This document shows positions 63,330-64,000 of a stretch of 64,000 nt of DNA, piece by piece. Origin of the DNA: JBDHWG01 sp046328505 (lineage in GTDB: Bacteria > Chloroflexota > Anaerolineae > Epilineales > JAHCIE01); the NCBI GenBank assembly GCA_046328505.1, contig JAXLWL010000003.1, positions 248,001 to 312,000 on the forward strand, in the 5' to 3' direction. Every line of letters starts with the position of its first letter. Positions within the stretch are counted from its first letter, which is position 1. A program made the translations under genes and the position numbers. Below the pieces are notes generated by a model. The model was given only the letters and a program-made list of their open reading frames with translations, had not been told where the DNA came from and searched no databases.

Positions 63330-64000
63330 TCAGAGGGAGCGCGGCCCGGTCGCGCGACGCGCCACGCCAACGGCGGCGGTCGTGAGGCCGATGATGAACC
63401 AGAACAGCGTCACCGAGGCCGGGAATGTGATGTTGACGAAGTAGTGGTCGAACACGCCGGCGACGAGGACGCCGAAGATCGCCGCCGCGCCGCCCAGGAT
63501 GACAGGCTCCATCCGCCCGTCGTCGGCGCGCATGCCGCGGCGGGCCAGCACGAAGAAGGCGGCCATCGCGGCGCCGAATGCTGCCAGGCCAATCAGGCCC
63601 GCGTTTTCCGCCAGCAGCAGGTAGAGACTGGACACGCCAATGTACAGGTCGATGTCCGGCGTTCCGGCGTAGCCGACGCCAATCCACGGGTGGCGGGTGA
63701 TGAGGTTGATGGCGTCCTTGTACTCGCCCAGGCGCATCTGCGTCGAGAGGTCCTGGCCGCGCACCCCGGCGAAGAAGCTCGCCACGTAGTCCTGCGTCCA
63801 GGGCAAGACCAGGATGAGGGCCACGGCGATGATGAGCCAGATGAACACCCGCCGGTAACGCAGAAAGGCGACGAACGCGACAGCCGCAAGCAGGCCGAGC
63901 ATCGAGCCGCGCGAGCGCGTCATGAACAGGGCCAGGGCCATCATGCCTGCCAGCGCCCACGCCAGCCGCGGCGCAATCATCGGCCGCCGCGCGAAGATGT
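63330..64000 (-). CDS. O-antigen ligase-like (Wzy/WaaL family) membrane protein, partial
   Basis: At least 223 residues visible; the frame continues beyond the right edge of the window, so the start is missing. Repeated membrane segments and TRSRGSMLGLLAAV match the SRGSxLGL motif of polymerases/ligases of the Wzy/O-antigen ligase family. The visible part is the C-terminal portion. It overlaps or abuts the following membrane protein gene, so they are probably one operon for surface polysaccharide. Confidence 0.75.
   Translation of the reverse strand, partial: IFARRPMIAPRLAWALAGMMALALFMTRSRGSMLGLLAAVAFVAFLRYRRVFIWLIIAVALILVLPWTQDYVASFFAGVRGQDLSTQMRLGEYKDAINLITRHPWIGVGYAGTPDIDLYIGVSSLYLLLAENAGLIGLAAFGAAMAAFFVLARRGMRADDGRMEPVILGGAAAIFGVLVAGVFDHYFVNITFPASVTLFWFIIGLTTAAVGVARRATGPRSL

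Overview
GC-rich (roughly 63-65%) bacterial chromosome window with dense genes, bacterial promoters and Shine-Dalgarno sites. The gene mix suggests a member of the Chloroflexota: Thr/Pro/Ser-rich linkers in secreted proteins, many alpha/beta hydrolases, RraA-family and FAD oxidoreductase genes, and many small hairpin repeats between genes. This placement is an inference from style and content; no marker gene was compared with a database.

Layout. 1-1.4 kb: an AI-2E-type membrane protein on the minus strand. 1.5-21 kb: a plus-strand-dominated metabolic stretch with a Memo-like protein, Nudix, DUF1801, two alpha/beta hydrolases, a DAO-type FAD oxidoreductase, a DegT/StrS aminotransferase and an S9 peptidase; a minus-strand trio (GSA-like aminotransferase, RraA, cupin); then a two-TM protein, RidA, a 2'-5' RNA ligase-like protein, a sarcosine-oxidase-like enzyme, a second RraA, a phosphoesterase, a GT39-type glycosyltransferase and a Gfo/Idh oxidoreductase. 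21.4-24.5 kb (minus): rpsF-ssb-rpsR, a parvulin-type foldase and a small membrane protein. 25-29.1 kb (minus): the classic tRNA-Thr, tRNA-Tyr, tRNA-Tyr, tuf, rpmG, secE, nusG, rplK, rplA operon behind a near-consensus promoter. 29-36 kb: an M48 protease, a DUF1232 protein and dnaE. 36-42.5 kb: a potassium-channel-like protein, SDR, methyltransferase, GNAT, a YCII-like/MFS pair and rsfS. 42.5-46.1 kb: a four-gene envelope operon (MGDG-synthase-like glycosyltransferase, membrane protein, polysaccharide deacetylase, membrane-anchored hydrolase). 46.4-49.4 kb: two adjacent FTR1 iron-permease genes behind a strong promoter with an operator-like palindrome. 49.5-61 kb: two very large secreted proteins (beta-helix, and VWA with a cohesin-like domain) flanking a class III-type sirtuin, an HExxH membrane protein and a PPOX protein. 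61-64 kb: two envelope-polysaccharide membrane proteins, the last running off the right edge.

Most notable: (i) dispersed hairpin repeats whose termini and loop are constant while the stem changes with compensation, including a 125-bp element that is tandemly repeated once and inserted into another repeat at a second site; (ii) a 178-bp structure bounded by 12-bp inverted repeats and holding two 10-bp hairpins; (iii) five single-base frame breaks in three essential genes (rplK, tuf, dnaE), best explained as sequence errors; (iv) an FTR1 permease with three homologous extracytoplasmic repeats; (v) an S18 with a roughly 100-residue low-complexity N-terminal extension. No CRISPR array, rRNA, phage or transposase gene was seen.
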